A DNA stretch of 64,000 nucleotides from Shewanella piezotolerans WP3 (GTDB lineage Bacteria > Pseudomonadota > Gammaproteobacteria > Enterobacterales > Shewanellaceae), in contig NC_011566.1 of the NCBI RefSeq assembly GCF_000014885.1, positions 1,178,001 to 1,242,000 on the forward strand, in the 5' to 3' direction. The notes beneath the pieces are model-generated. The model was not told where the DNA came from, ran no database searches, and worked only from the letters and a program-made list of their open reading frames with translations. Each line of letters opens with the position of its first letter. The first letter of the stretch is position 1. The position numbers and the translations under genes are program-made. This document shows positions 53,247-63,312 of this stretch, in pieces.

Positions 53247-55352
53247 GTGAATCCAATCGTAAAGAGTTTTGAATATGGTCAGCACACAGTTACATTAGAA
53301 ACTGGTGTTATCGCACGTCAAGCAGACGCTGCTGTTTTAGCAAGTATGGGTGATACAACAGTCCTTGTTACTGTTGTCGGAAAGAAAGCTGAAGAGCCAG
53401 GTCGTGACTTTTTCCCGCTAACCGTTAATTACCAGGAAAAGACATACGCTGCTGGTAAGATCCCTGGTGGATTTTTCAAACGTGAAGGTCGTCCATCTGA
53501 AAGCGAAACATTGATTGCACGCCTCATTGACCGTCCAATTCGTCCACTATTCCCAAATGGCTTCAAGAATGAAGTTCAGGTAATTATCACAGTAGTTTCT
53601 GTTGATCCTGAAATCAATCCTGACATTATTTCGATGATTGGTACTTCTGCTGCACTAGCTATTTCTGGTCTGCCTTTCAACGGCCCACTAGGGGTTGCAC
53701 GTGTCGGTTACACAAACGGTGAATACGTTCTTAACCCAGATGTCACTCAGCTTGTTGATAGTGAGCTAGATCTAGTTGTTGCGGGTACTGAAGGCGCGGT
53801 TCTGATGGTTGAATCGGAAGCGGCTTCTCTACCTGAAGAAGTGATGCTTGGCGGTGTGGTTTATGGCCATGAACAACAGCAAGTTGTTATTAATGCGATT
53901 AGTGAACTAAAAGCTGAAGCTAGCAAGCCTGCATGGGATTGGACTGCTCCAGTTCAAGATCAAGAGCTTGTAGCTAAGATTAAAGACCTGGCTGAAGCAG
54001 GTCTTACTGAAGCTTATCAAATCGAAGTTAAGCAAGATCGTTACACTCAAGTTGGCGTAATTAAATCTGCTGCTAAAGAAGCACTTTTGGCTGAAAACCC
54101 AGAAGCTGATTTGCGCGAAATCGACGGTCTGCTTGGTAGCTTAGAGAAGAAAGTCGTTCGTAGCCGTATCATTGCGGGTAACCCACGTATTGATGGTCGT
54201 GAGCCAGATATGGTTCGTGCACTAAACGTGATGGCTGGCGTACTTCCACGTACACACGGTAGCTCACTGTTCACTCGTGGCGAAACTCAAGCACTAGTTA
54301 CTTGTACTCTTGGTACAGAGCGTGATGCACAGAAAGTTGATAGCATCATGGGCGAGTACACAAACCGCTTTATGCTGCACTATAACTTCCCTCCGTACTC
54401 AGTGGGTGAAACTGGTTTTGTTGGTTCACCTAAGCGCCGCGAAATTGGTCATGGTAAGTTAGCATGGCGTGGTATTAACGCTGTTATGCCTTCAGCTGAA
54501 GAGTTCCCGTACAGCGTTCGTGTAGTATCTGAGATCACTGAATCAAATGGTTCAAGCTCAATGGCTTCTGTATGTGGTACTTCACTTGCGCTTATGGATG
54601 CAGGTGTACCGATTAAAACATCGGTTGCAGGTATCGCAATGGGTCTAGTTAAAGAAGGCGACGACTTCGTTGTTCTTTCTGACATCCTAGGTGATGAAGA
54701 TCATCTTGGTGATATGGACTTTAAAGTAGCTGGTACTCGTGACGGTATTACTGCTTTGCAGATGGATATCAAGATTGAAGGTATCACTAAAGACATCATG
54801 CAGATTGCACTGCAACAAGCCTATGGCGCGCGCGTACATATTCTAAATGTAATGGACCAAGCCATTGGTTCACATCGTGAAGATATCTCTGACCACGCAC
54901 CACGTATCACAACTCTTAAGATTAACCCTGAGAAGATCCGTGACGTTATTGGTAAAGGTGGTGCAACAATTCGTGCACTTACTGAAGAGACTGGCACTAC
55001 GATTGAGCTTGAAGATGACGGCACAGTTAAGATTGCTTCTTCAAATGGCGAAGCAACTAAAGAAGCTATTCGTCGTATCGAAGAGATCACTGCTGAAGTT
55101 GAAGTTGGAACTGTTTACAACGGTAAAGTTGTTCGTATCGTCGATTTCGGTGCATTCGTGACAATTCTTCCTGGCAAAGATGGTCTAGTTCATATTTCTC
55201 AAATCGCTGAAGAGCGTGTTGCAAATGTGTCTGACTACCTAGAAGTTGGCCAAGAAGTTAAAGTTAAAGTTATGGAAGTTGACCGCCAAGGTCGTGTGCG
55301 TCTTTCTATGAAAGAAGCTGCGCCAAAAGCTGAAGCTCCTGCTGCAGAATAA
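53247..55352 (+). CDS. pnp: Polyribonucleotide nucleotidyltransferase (PNPase)
   Basis: A 701-residue phosphorolytic 3'-5' exoribonuclease of the RNA degradosome. There are two RNase PH-like domains (about 1-215 and 310-545; the second includes RGETQALVTCTLGT and the catalytic Asp region GDEDHLGDMDFKVAGT), then a KH domain (KIRDVIGKGGATIRAL) and an S1 domain (GTVYNGKVVRIVDFGAFV). I start at GTG 53247, with AAGGA 9 bp upstream and E. coli-like NPIVKSFEYG; an ATG nine bases earlier touches that site directly. In E. coli PNPase represses itself after RNase III cuts its leader; not verifiable here. Confidence 0.98.
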   Translation: MNPIVKSFEYGQHTVTLETGVIARQADAAVLASMGDTTVLVTVVGKKAEEPGRDFFPLTVNYQEKTYAAGKIPGGFFKREGRPSESETLIARLIDRPIRPLFPNGFKNEVQVIITVVSVDPEINPDIISMIGTSAALAISGLPFNGPLGVARVGYTNGEYVLNPDVTQLVDSELDLVVAGTEGAVLMVESEAASLPEEVMLGGVVYGHEQQQVVINAISELKAEASKPAWDWTAPVQDQELVAKIKDLAEAGLTEAYQIEVKQDRYTQVGVIKSAAKEALLAENPEADLREIDGLLGSLEKKVVRSRIIAGNPRIDGREPDMVRALNVMAGVLPRTHGSSLFTRGETQALVTCTLGTERDAQKVDSIMGEYTNRFMLHYNFPPYSVGETGFVGSPKRREIGHGKLAWRGINAVMPSAEEFPYSVRVVSEITESNGSSSMASVCGTSLALMDAGVPIKTSVAGIAMGLVKEGDDFVVLSDILGDEDHLGDMDFKVAGTRDGITALQMDIKIEGITKDIMQIALQQAYGARVHILNVMDQAIGSHREDISDHAPRITTLKINPEKIRDVIGKGGATIRALTEETGTTIELEDDGTVKIASSNGEATKEAIRRIEEITAEVEVGTVYNGKVVRIVDFGAFVTILPGKDGLVHISQIAEERVANVSDYLEVGQEVKVKVMEVDRQGRVRLSMKEAAPKAEAPAAE

Positions 55353-55370
55353 ACCTTAAACCGTTTATTT

Positions 55371-55400
55371 AAAAGGAGGCCCATGTGGCCTCCTTTTTTG
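55371..55400 (+). terminator. Terminator after pnp
   Basis: AAAAGGAGGC/GCCTCCTTTT with a CCATGTG loop and T-run. Confidence 0.9.
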
Positions 55401-55557
55401 TGAGCGCTAATAACCTCTTCTAGCGTATGTATGAAGGTTTAACGCTGTCGCTGGTAATTATTTACTGTAAATGAGAGTATTTTTCAATTCCTTGATAGCA
55501 GTAGTAACAGGGGATTGCTATGATTGGAGCTATTGCTGAACTCAAAAGGTTAAATGG

Positions 55558-56451
55558 ATGAATCAAAAGATGCGTACCACTGCAATTGCAGTGATGGCTG
55601 GGATCAGTATATTGCTGACCGGATGTGTATCAACCCAAGCAGGTAGTAACCAACCTGACGCTATTAAAGTCGCTCCCGTTTCCCCTGACTATAAGCTCGA
55701 GATTACGCTAGCCAAACTAAATGAAATCCTATCTAGTGTAGAGTTAACCCAGGAACAGCGTGCGCGTTTCCATTATGACCGCGGTGTTATTTATGACCGA
55801 GTTGGCTTACGTATTTTAAGCCGAATCGATTTCCATCAGGCATTGAAGTTACAGCCTAACCTAGCCGATGCCTATAATTTCCTCGGTATTTACTATACCC
55901 AAGAAAATGAATTCGAAAGCGCTTATGAAGCATTTGATGCTGTGCTTGAGTTGTCTCCTGACTACGACTATGCCTATTTGAACCGCGGCATCTCGCTTTA
56001 TTATGGAGAGCGCTCTGAGTTAGCCGTATCTGATATGGATATGTTCTATAACCGTGACCCATCTGATGGTTATCGCGTGTTATGGCTTTTCCTTGCTGAA
56101 AGAGAGATCGATGAGCAAGCTGCTACCGTCAGAATGGTTGAGAACCGCGCTAAGCTGAATCCAGATGCTTGGTCAAGCACCTTAGTTGATTACTACCTAG
56201 GTAAAAAAGATAAAGAAGCTGTGTTTGCGCTAGCTAAAGAGGGCTTAAAGCACCCGAATGAATATGCCGAACGTTTATGTGAAGCCTACTTCTATATGGC
56301 AAAAATAGCCCAGCAACGGGGTGATAATGCCGAGGCCGCTAATTACTTTCGTTTAGCATTAGCAACAAACATCTATGATTTTGTTGAGCATAGATATGCA
56401 CGTCTTGAGCTTGCACGAGTTGCCGCTGCAATGGCACCTGCAGTTAACTAG
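55558..56451 (+). CDS. nlpI: Lipoprotein NlpI
   Basis: A 297-residue outer-membrane lipoprotein with tetratricopeptide repeats. In E. coli it acts as an adaptor between the protease Prc and peptidoglycan hydrolases such as MepS. The signal peptide ends in lipobox LLTGC (Cys at residue 22). TPR helices are seen at about residues 60-170 (RARFHYDRGVIYDRVGL, ALKLQPNLADAYNFLGIYYT, VLELSPDYDYAYLNRGISLY), and further helices follow. It matches E. coli NlpI in length (294) and in its position just after pnp. A terminator follows. Confidence 0.95.
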   Translation: MNQKMRTTAIAVMAGISILLTGCVSTQAGSNQPDAIKVAPVSPDYKLEITLAKLNEILSSVELTQEQRARFHYDRGVIYDRVGLRILSRIDFHQALKLQPNLADAYNFLGIYYTQENEFESAYEAFDAVLELSPDYDYAYLNRGISLYYGERSELAVSDMDMFYNRDPSDGYRVLWLFLAEREIDEQAATVRMVENRAKLNPDAWSSTLVDYYLGKKDKEAVFALAKEGLKHPNEYAERLCEAYFYMAKIAQQRGDNAEAANYFRLALATNIYDFVEHRYARLELARVAAAMAPAVN

Positions 56452-56466
56452 GTATTATTGATCTTG

Positions 56467-56495
56467 CAAAAGCCTCCTTTAAGGAGGCTTTTTTA
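56467..56495 (+). terminator. Terminator after nlpI
   Basis: AAAAGCCTCCTT/AAGGAGGCTTTT, tail T6. Confidence 0.92.
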
Positions 56496-56604
56496 TTGCT
56501 TGAATGCGATTTTGAATTCGTTTTAAGCTGCCGCACTGGTAGCCAAAATATAGGTGAACAGCTATAATTGCCGCCTTTGTGAACTCCCAGAATTACAGGT
56601 ATAC

Positions 56605-58185
56605 ATGTCAGGCTATAAAGTTGAGGTCGACAAACGTCGCACTTTCGCCATCATCTCTCACCCAGATGCGGGTAAAACCACCATTACTGAAAAGGTTCTT
56701 TTATTTGGTAACGCGTTACAAAAAGCGGGCACAGTAAAAGGCAAAAAGTCAGGTCAGCACGCTAAGTCTGACTGGATGGAGATGGAAAAAGACCGTGGTA
56801 TCTCGATTACTACTTCTGTCATGCAGTTTCCATACAATGATGCGTTAGTTAATCTTCTCGACACACCTGGTCACGAAGACTTCTCTGAAGATACCTACCG
56901 TACGCTTACAGCGGTTGATTCCTGTTTAATGGTGATTGACTCGGCAAAAGGTGTTGAACAACGTACCATTAAATTGATGGAAGTCACTCGTCTGCGCGAT
57001 ACGCCAATTGTTACCTTCATGAACAAACTTGACCGTGATATTCGTGATCCTATTGAGTTGATGGATGAAGTTGAAGAGGTGCTTAACATCAAGTGTGCAC
57101 CTATCACTTGGCCGATTGGTGCAGGTAAAGAGTTTAAAGGGGTTTATCACCTTTTGCGAGACGAAGTGATCTTGTACCAAAATGGTATGGGGCACACGAT
57201 TCAAGACTCCCAAATTATTAAAGGTCTCGATAACCCAGAACTTGACGAAGCAATCGGCAGCTATGCTGACGAAATTCGTGATGAGATGGAGCTCGTGGCT
57301 GGCGCGTCTCACGAATTTGATCGTGAGCAATTCCTCAAAGGCGAATTAACACCTGTTTATTTTGGTACTGCATTGGGTAACTTTGGTGTTGACCATATTC
57401 TTGACGGTATCGTTGAGTGGGCTCCTATTCCACAGCCGCGTGAAACAGAAGCACGTAATATCGAACCTACGGAAGCTAAATTTAGTGGTTTTGTGTTTAA
57501 GATCCAAGCCAATATGGATCCTAAGCATCGTGACCGCGTTGCCTTTATGCGGATCTGTTCTGGCCGTTATGAGCAGGGCATGAAGATGCATCATGTACGT
57601 TTGGGGAAAGATGTAAATGTCAGCGATGCGTTGACCTTTATGGCGGGCGATCGTAATCGTGCAGAGGCAGCTTATCCAGGTGATATTATTGGTTTGCATA
57701 ACCACGGTACCATTCGCATTGGTGATACCTTTACTCAAGGTGAAAAGTTACGCTTTACTGGTGTACCTAACTTTGCGCCAGAGATGTTCCGCCGCATTCG
57801 CCTTAAAGATCCATTAAAGCAAAAGCAGCTGCTAAAGGGCTTAGTACAGCTTTCTGAAGAGGGCGCTGTACAGGTATTTAGACCATTAGACAGTAATGAC
57901 TTGATTGTAGGCGCTGTTGGTGTGCTGCAGTTTGAGGTGGTTGTAGGTCGCTTGAAGACTGAATACAAAGTTGAAGCTATTTATGAAGCGATTAGTGTCG
58001 CTACTGCTCGCTGGGTTTATTGTGATGATCATAAGAAATTGGACGAATTTAAGCGTAAGTGCAGCATGAACTTAGCACTTGATGGCGGTGATAACCTCAC
58101 TTATATCGCACCGACAATGGTGAATTTGAATCTTTCGATGGAACGCTACCCTGATATTGAGTTTGCTAAGACACGTGAGAATTAA
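56605..58185 (+). CDS. prfC: Peptide chain release factor 3
   Basis: A 526-residue GTPase that recycles RF1 and RF2 from the ribosome after peptide release. The G domain shows G1 ISHPDAGKTTITEK, the switch II region DTPGHEDFSEDTYR and G4 MNKLDR; domains II and III follow. Length matches E. coli RF3 (529). I start at ATG 56605, which gives the family N-terminus (MSGYKVEVDKRRTF); 17 additional codons upstream are open but have no family match. It is monocistronic and ends in a strong terminator. Confidence 0.98.
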   Translation: MSGYKVEVDKRRTFAIISHPDAGKTTITEKVLLFGNALQKAGTVKGKKSGQHAKSDWMEMEKDRGISITTSVMQFPYNDALVNLLDTPGHEDFSEDTYRTLTAVDSCLMVIDSAKGVEQRTIKLMEVTRLRDTPIVTFMNKLDRDIRDPIELMDEVEEVLNIKCAPITWPIGAGKEFKGVYHLLRDEVILYQNGMGHTIQDSQIIKGLDNPELDEAIGSYADEIRDEMELVAGASHEFDREQFLKGELTPVYFGTALGNFGVDHILDGIVEWAPIPQPRETEARNIEPTEAKFSGFVFKIQANMDPKHRDRVAFMRICSGRYEQGMKMHHVRLGKDVNVSDALTFMAGDRNRAEAAYPGDIIGLHNHGTIRIGDTFTQGEKLRFTGVPNFAPEMFRRIRLKDPLKQKQLLKGLVQLSEEGAVQVFRPLDSNDLIVGAVGVLQFEVVVGRLKTEYKVEAIYEAISVATARWVYCDDHKKLDEFKRKCSMNLALDGGDNLTYIAPTMVNLNLSMERYPDIEFAKTREN

Positions 58186-58209
58186 TCTTCGCAACTGATA
58201 CTCGATACT

Positions 58210-58241
58210 AAAACCCAAGCCATGGCTTGGGTTTTTTATTG
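58210..58241 (+). terminator. Terminator after prfC
   Basis: AAAACCCAAGCC/GGCTTGGGTTTT, minimal loop, tail T6. Confidence 0.9.
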
Positions 58242-58416
58242 GCTGTTTATAGTTAGGTTGAATGAGCTGGAACGATATACTGTAAGCGTACATGGGCAAT
58301 TAGGTTCATGAGTAAAAGTTGAATTTGCCAAAGGTTTGATTCATGAGAGCGAGTATTACAATAATAGAGGGAGTTCTTAAATTGACCGTTGATTTTGAAA
58401 GAGTATAGAGGTAGCC

Positions 58417-59223
58417 ATGACATTATTAGTGAATGATGAGCAGTTTAAAATATTTCCAATGATAGATAGTCACGCTCATTTGGATTTTAGCGAGTTTGAT
58501 CATGACAGAGGCGAACTTTTTCAACAGATGAGGGATCTTGGGGTAGAGCAAGTAGTGATCCCAGGCGTATCAGAAGATAAGTGGGCAAACCAAGTTCGCA
58601 TTGCCAAGCAGTTTGATTGTCCTTTTGCATTAGGTATACACCCTTGGTTTTGTCATTCGATGACAAACCAAACGTTAGCCAATCTCAGGGAGTTGTTATT
58701 GCGCTCGCAGCAAGATGAAAAACTTGTCGCTATTGGCGAGTGCGGTTTAGATAAGTTACATAAAAGTAATTTCGCAACACAATTATCGGTATTTAAAGCT
58801 CAAATTTTGCTCGCTGAAGAGTTTGAGCTACCTCTCATTATTCATTGTGTTAAAAGCCATGAAGAGATGCTTAACCTGCTCAAAGTCAGTAAAAATGTCA
58901 GGAAAGGTGTGATCCATGGTTTTTATGGCGGACCTGAGTTGGCATCACGTTATGTTCATTTAGGTTATAAGTTAGGTATTGGCGGATTACTTTTGAATGA
59001 TAATGCTCATAAGTTGCAGCAAACAGTGGCTGAATTACCCCTCAGTGCATTCGTATTAGAAACCGATTCCCCTGCGATGAGGCCTCAAAATAGTGATAGT
59101 GATCGTAATTCACCACTTATTTTGCCTTTATTACTCAAAAAAATGGCAAGTTTGCAGAAAAAAACTAATGTTCTTATATCAGAACAGCTGTATTTGAATG
59201 TTTCGCAACTCTTTGACCTTTAG
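58417..59223 (+). CDS. TatD-family metal-dependent hydrolase (YjjV-like)
   Basis: A 268-residue TIM-barrel enzyme of the TatD DNase family, probably a cytoplasmic metal-dependent nuclease or deacylase. Metal ligands are visible: DSHAHLD at the N-terminus, GECGLD (about residue 109), IHCVKSHEE (His about 145), GVIHGFYGG (His about 167) and ETDSPAM (catalytic Asp about 214). The sequence and Cys in GECGLD point to the YjjV subgroup. The start ATG 58417 has GAGGT upstream. It lies between prfC and nupC, with no operon evidence. Confidence 0.92.
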   Translation: MTLLVNDEQFKIFPMIDSHAHLDFSEFDHDRGELFQQMRDLGVEQVVIPGVSEDKWANQVRIAKQFDCPFALGIHPWFCHSMTNQTLANLRELLLRSQQDEKLVAIGECGLDKLHKSNFATQLSVFKAQILLAEEFELPLIIHCVKSHEEMLNLLKVSKNVRKGVIHGFYGGPELASRYVHLGYKLGIGGLLLNDNAHKLQQTVAELPLSAFVLETDSPAMRPQNSDSDRNSPLILPLLLKKMASLQKKTNVLISEQLYLNVSQLFDL

Positions 59224-59400
59224 TTTTATTTTGTTTGAACAGATGTAACTCGCATCATAATAACTAACGAAATCATTGAAATAAAACTTCAAAAATTTGA
59301 TCAATACGACGCTTTTGGGCGTCTGGTCGGGTATAATCGACCGCGGAAAAAGGTTGGTTAACAACATAATTAAAAAGTATTAACAATAGGGTGATGGTTA

Positions 59401-60675
59401 ATGGATATTTTAATGAGTTTAGTAGGGGTGGTCACCTTACTAGCGATCGCTTTCGGGCTTTCAAATAATAAAAAAGCAATTAACAAACGTACTGTTCTAG
59501 GTGCACTAGCAATTCAAGCCGCTTTCGGTGGTTTCGTATTGTATGTACCAGTTGGACAAGAAGTACTTGGTGGCGTTTCAATGGGTGTTGCCAGTGTTAT
59601 TGGTTACTCTCAAGCTGGTATCGACTTCCTATTTGGTGGTCTAGGTACTGACGCTATGTTCGCAAACGGTGTTGGCTTCGTCTTCGCTATTCGCGTACTA
59701 CCTGTGATTATCTTCTTCTCTTCTTTGATTGCTGTTCTTTACTACCTTGGCATCATGCAGATGGTAATTAAGTTCATCGGTGGTGGTCTTCAGAAAGCAT
59801 TGGGCACAAGCCGTACTGAGTCTATGTCTGCTACTGCAAACATCTTCGTCGGTCAAACTGAAGCGCCATTAGTTGTACGTCCATTTATTGCGACTATGAC
59901 TAACTCAGAGCTATTCGCTATCATGGTTGGTGGTCTTGCATCTATCGCTGGTGCGGTACTTGCGGGTTACGCTGGCATGGGCGTTAAGATTGAGTACTTA
60001 GTTGCTGCATCTTTCATGGCTGCTCCTGGTGGTCTAATGATGGCTAAGCTTATCCATCCTGAGACTGAAGAAACTAAAAACGAAATGGGCGACCTGCCTG
60101 AAGACACTGACAAGCCAGCTAACGTTATTGACGCTGCTGCTGCAGGTGCTGCTTCTGGTATGCATTTAGCGCTTAACGTTGGTGCAATGCTTCTAGCATT
60201 CGTTGGTCTTATCGCAATGCTTAACGGTATGTTGGGTGGCATCGGTGGCTGGTTTGGTATGGAGAACCTTTCTCTAGAACTTATCCTAGGTTACGTGTTC
60301 ATGCCTTTAGCATTCCTAATCGGTGTGCCTTGGAGTGAAGCAATGGTAGCTGGTTCTTTCATTGGTCAAAAGATCATTGTTAACGAATTCGTTGCTTACC
60401 TAAACTTTGCCCCATACCTAAAAGATATTGCTGATGGCGGTATGGTTGTTGCTGAAACTGGTGTTGCTATGACTGATAGAACTAAAGCTATCATCTCATT
60501 TGCACTATGTGGATTTGCTAACCTATCTTCAATCGCAATTCTACTTGGTGGTCTAGGCGCTATGGCTCCAAGCCGTCGTCACGACCTTGCTAAACTTGGT
60601 GTTCGTGCGGTTATCGCAGCATCACTAGCAAACCTTATGAGTGCAACACTTGCTGGTCTATTCCTAGCATTGTAA
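59401..60675 (+). CDS. nupC: NupC-family concentrative nucleoside transporter
   Basis: A 424-residue inner-membrane symporter for nucleosides, about 8-10 TMs with re-entrant hairpins. Conserved CNT elements are FVFAIRVLPVIIFFSSLIAV, the substrate motif GQTEAPLVVRP and FMAAPGGLMMAKL, with a later GFANLSSIAILLGGLG. Length is close to E. coli NupC (400). It begins with ATG after a GGGTGATG stretch. It heads the nucleoside group nupC, Tsx-like channel, deoC, deoA, so outer-membrane entry, inner-membrane uptake and catabolism are encoded together. Confidence 0.95.
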   Translation: MDILMSLVGVVTLLAIAFGLSNNKKAINKRTVLGALAIQAAFGGFVLYVPVGQEVLGGVSMGVASVIGYSQAGIDFLFGGLGTDAMFANGVGFVFAIRVLPVIIFFSSLIAVLYYLGIMQMVIKFIGGGLQKALGTSRTESMSATANIFVGQTEAPLVVRPFIATMTNSELFAIMVGGLASIAGAVLAGYAGMGVKIEYLVAASFMAAPGGLMMAKLIHPETEETKNEMGDLPEDTDKPANVIDAAAAGAASGMHLALNVGAMLLAFVGLIAMLNGMLGGIGGWFGMENLSLELILGYVFMPLAFLIGVPWSEAMVAGSFIGQKIIVNEFVAYLNFAPYLKDIADGGMVVAETGVAMTDRTKAIISFALCGFANLSSIAILLGGLGAMAPSRRHDLAKLGVRAVIAASLANLMSATLAGLFLAL

Positions 60676-61014
60676 GCCTCAATTGACTGAGTGGCATGTG
60701 TTGCTCAGTCTTGGTTCTGCTCACTCTGAGCAGAACCACAATTAAGTCAATCGTTTTCCAATTACCAAGTTTTACGAAATGATCAATAACTATGGTTAGG
60801 GGCTATTTCGATTTAAATACGACAATAACAATGATCAGGCAGCATAATCTGTCGACAAATCATGGCTTTGTTCGAATGTTAAAACTTAGTGTTCGCATTT
60901 TTACACAAATAGTGTTGAAGTTTGACATAAAGTAAGTAAAATGCGGCGCCATAAAAAAGAAACGCTGACTCTTCATAAAGTCGAGCAGCAAACCATAAAT
61001 AAATGGGGTTGATG
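60676..61014 (+). promoter_or_regulatory. Region between nupC and the Tsx-like gene
   Basis: An 11-bp perfect hairpin GGTTCTGCTCA/TGAGCAGAACC (60713-60723 with 60727-60737) follows nupC but has no T-run, so it is a weak terminator or an mRNA-end stabiliser. The remainder is the promoter region of the channel gene; I see no confident operator. Confidence 0.6.
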
Positions 61015-61863
61015 ATGAAAAACGTTAAAACTATCGCACTAGCTACAGCACTAGCAGCTACAGCAACAATGGCAGCACCTACTTTCGCAGCAGATCGTAC
61101 AGACCTTCGCGCTGGCGACTACAGCTGGATGCAGTTCAACGCAATGTACGCATTTGACGAACTACCATCTGACGGTGACGGTTCTGGTCATGATTACCTA
61201 GAGATGGAATTTGGCGGCCGCGCTGGCATCGTAGACCTATACGGTTATGTTGATGTATTCAACCTAACTAACAGCAGCTCAGGCGATAAGACTGGCGGCG
61301 ACAGCAAGATGTTCATGAAGTTTGCTCCTCGTTTCTCTATCGATGCAATGACAGGTTGGGATCTTTCTGCTGGTCCTATCCAAGAAGTTTACTTCTCAAC
61401 GCTATTTAACTGGGGTGGCGGAGCATTCAACAAAGATGGTTCAGGTGATGTAAATGCATCTTTCTGGGGTATCGGTGCTGACGTAATGGTTCCATGGTTA
61501 GGTAAAACTGGCATGAACCTATACGCTCACTACGACATGAACGGTAAAGAGTGGAATGGTTACCAATTCTCTATGAACTGGTTCAAGCCTTTCGTAAACT
61601 TTGATAACGGTTCTTTCGTTTCTTTCCAAGGTTATGTTGACTACCAGTTCGGCGCTGATGACGAGTACGGTAACGAGTTCGTTCCTATGACATCAAGCGG
61701 TGGTGCTGCATATTTCGGTCTACACTGGCACTCAGAGAACTACGCACTGGGTTACGGTCTAAAAGGCTACAAAGATGTGTACCTTCTTGAAGATGGTGCT
61801 GGCATCGTTGGTCTAGAAACTACTGGTTGGGCTCACTACCTAACTGCTACTTACAAGTTCTAA
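61015..61863 (+). CDS. Tsx/OmpK-like nucleoside-specific outer-membrane channel
   Basis: A 282-residue predicted outer-membrane beta-barrel. The signal peptide is KNVKTIALATALAATATMAA, with cleavage near TFAAD. The mature protein alternates aromatic and polar residues, as in barrel strands (YSWMQFNAMYAFDE, GIVDLYGYVDVFNL, GLHWHSENYALGYG), and ends in a C-terminal Phe after YLTATYKF, the usual outer-membrane assembly signal. Family members pass nucleosides (Tsx) or act as phage receptors (OmpK). I use the ATG at 61015 with GGGG six bases upstream; ATGs at 61003 and 61012 are alternatives. The neighbours nupC and deoC support a nucleoside role. Confidence 0.88.
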   Translation: MKNVKTIALATALAATATMAAPTFAADRTDLRAGDYSWMQFNAMYAFDELPSDGDGSGHDYLEMEFGGRAGIVDLYGYVDVFNLTNSSSGDKTGGDSKMFMKFAPRFSIDAMTGWDLSAGPIQEVYFSTLFNWGGGAFNKDGSGDVNASFWGIGADVMVPWLGKTGMNLYAHYDMNGKEWNGYQFSMNWFKPFVNFDNGSFVSFQGYVDYQFGADDEYGNEFVPMTSSGGAAYFGLHWHSENYALGYGLKGYKDVYLLEDGAGIVGLETTGWAHYLTATYKF

Positions 61864-61894
61864 GCAACGCTTAAAGAACAGCTAAGTATCTGTC

Positions 61895-61918
61895 AGAGCC
61901 GCGAAGCATCGCGGCTCT
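61895..61918 (+). terminator. Hairpin after the Tsx-like gene
   Basis: A perfect 10-bp stem AGAGCCGCGA/TCGCGGCTCT, loop AGCA, with only a weak T-rich tail. Confidence 0.6.
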
Positions 61919-62375
61919 CACTATCTTCTAATCATAATAATGTTGAACCTTTAATTGTTATTTCGAATTTTAGTCATTTGCTAACGCAAACAGATTAATT
62001 TTTACTTAAGCATGAACTATATTTAATTAGCTTGTTTAGGTAAGTATTAATTGAAAGTGATATAAGATTTATAACGCGCTAAAAAGGACTTTTCGCGGAA
62101 AGGCAGACATAGGCAGTATCTATCTCCCTTCCCGGTCTTCATGGATTCAAGTCGTGACACTAGTGTCAAGATTATTGCAGCGCATAGACGATGCAATGTT
62201 GGATACCTGAATATTGACCTTAATTTGAGCATCGTTAATCGATCTTCATCATTAAGGTTTGGCAATGCTCGAAGGCCCGGCCCATAACTATAATCAAAAC
62301 AGCCACTTCTAAGCGCAGCTATACGACAAATTTCTATCAAAATTTTACTATTTGAATATGTCTCGGAGAGCTATT
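61919..62375 (+). promoter_or_regulatory. Upstream region of the deo genes with a 14-bp palindrome
   Basis: No gene found. TGACACTAGTGTCA (62155-62168) is a perfect palindrome and a candidate operator. A second inverted repeat (GAGCAT 62228-62233 with ATGCTC 62266-62271) lies between it and deoC. Which regulator binds is unknown. Confidence 0.45.
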
Positions 62376-63149
62376 ATGAGCGACTTAAAAAAAGCAGCAC
62401 AACAAGCCATTAATTTAATGGATCTTACTACGCTAAATGACGATGATACCGATCAAAAAGTGATCGACTTATGTCATAAAGCTAAGACGCCAGCAGGCGA
62501 CACCGCTGCTATCTGTATTTACCCTCGCTTTATTCCTATTGCACGTAAAACGCTAAATGAGATTGGCGGCGATGATATTAAAATCGCAACAGTGACTAAC
62601 TTCCCACACGGTAATGATGATATTGCAATCGCAGTATTAGAGACTCGTGCTGCTGTCGCTTACGGCGCTGATGAAGTCGATGTCGTATTCCCATACCGCG
62701 CACTAATGGCTGGTAACGAAACCGTTGGTTTTGAGCTAGTTAAAGCGTGTAAAGAAGCATGTGGTGATGAAGCAATCTTGAAAGTAATCATCGAATCAGG
62801 TGTGCTTGCTGACCCTGCACTTATCCGAAAGGCTTCTGAGCTATCAATCGATGCAGGTGCTGACTTCATCAAGACTTCGACAGGCAAGGTTGCTGTAAAC
62901 GCAACGCTAGAAGCTGCAGAAATCATGATGACTGTTATTAGTGAAAAGAACACTAAGGTTGGTTTTAAGCCAGCTGGTGGCGTAAAAGATGCTGCAGCCG
63001 CTGCAGAGTTTTTAGGTGTTGCTGCACGTCTTCTTGGTGATGATTGGGCGACTCCAGCTACGTTCCGTTTTGGCGCTTCTAGCCTACTTACTAACTTACT
63101 TCACACATTGGAGTTAGGTGACGCACCAAAAGGACCACAAGGTTACTAA
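62376..63149 (+). CDS. deoC: Deoxyribose-phosphate aldolase
   Basis: A 257-residue cytoplasmic TIM-barrel aldolase that splits 2-deoxyribose 5-phosphate into acetaldehyde and glyceraldehyde 3-phosphate. The Schiff-base Lys lies in ADFIKTSTGKVAVNA (about residue 167); the second conserved Lys is in VGFKPAGGVKDA (about 200). DEVDVVFPYRAL is also family-typical. Length is like E. coli DeoC (259). I start at ATG 62376 (GGAG at 62365-62368) rather than eight codons earlier. It is followed by deoA after about 160 bp and by inference forms a deoCA operon for thymidine and deoxynucleoside breakdown. Confidence 0.97.
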   Translation: MSDLKKAAQQAINLMDLTTLNDDDTDQKVIDLCHKAKTPAGDTAAICIYPRFIPIARKTLNEIGGDDIKIATVTNFPHGNDDIAIAVLETRAAVAYGADEVDVVFPYRALMAGNETVGFELVKACKEACGDEAILKVIIESGVLADPALIRKASELSIDAGADFIKTSTGKVAVNATLEAAEIMMTVISEKNTKVGFKPAGGVKDAAAAAEFLGVAARLLGDDWATPATFRFGASSLLTNLLHTLELGDAPKGPQGY

Positions 63150-63312
63150 TCTTTACTGATTTAGCTTGTTGTTAAGTGTGATCTAAATCTAATTAGGTGT
63201 ATCAAAAGTCCGTTATTATGTAACAATATTACGGCTTTTGATTCCCCTTTAGCAGATTGCTAACTGAAAGTTACCCTTGATGGAAACTCAGTTACATTCT
63301 TGGAGGTAGTAC

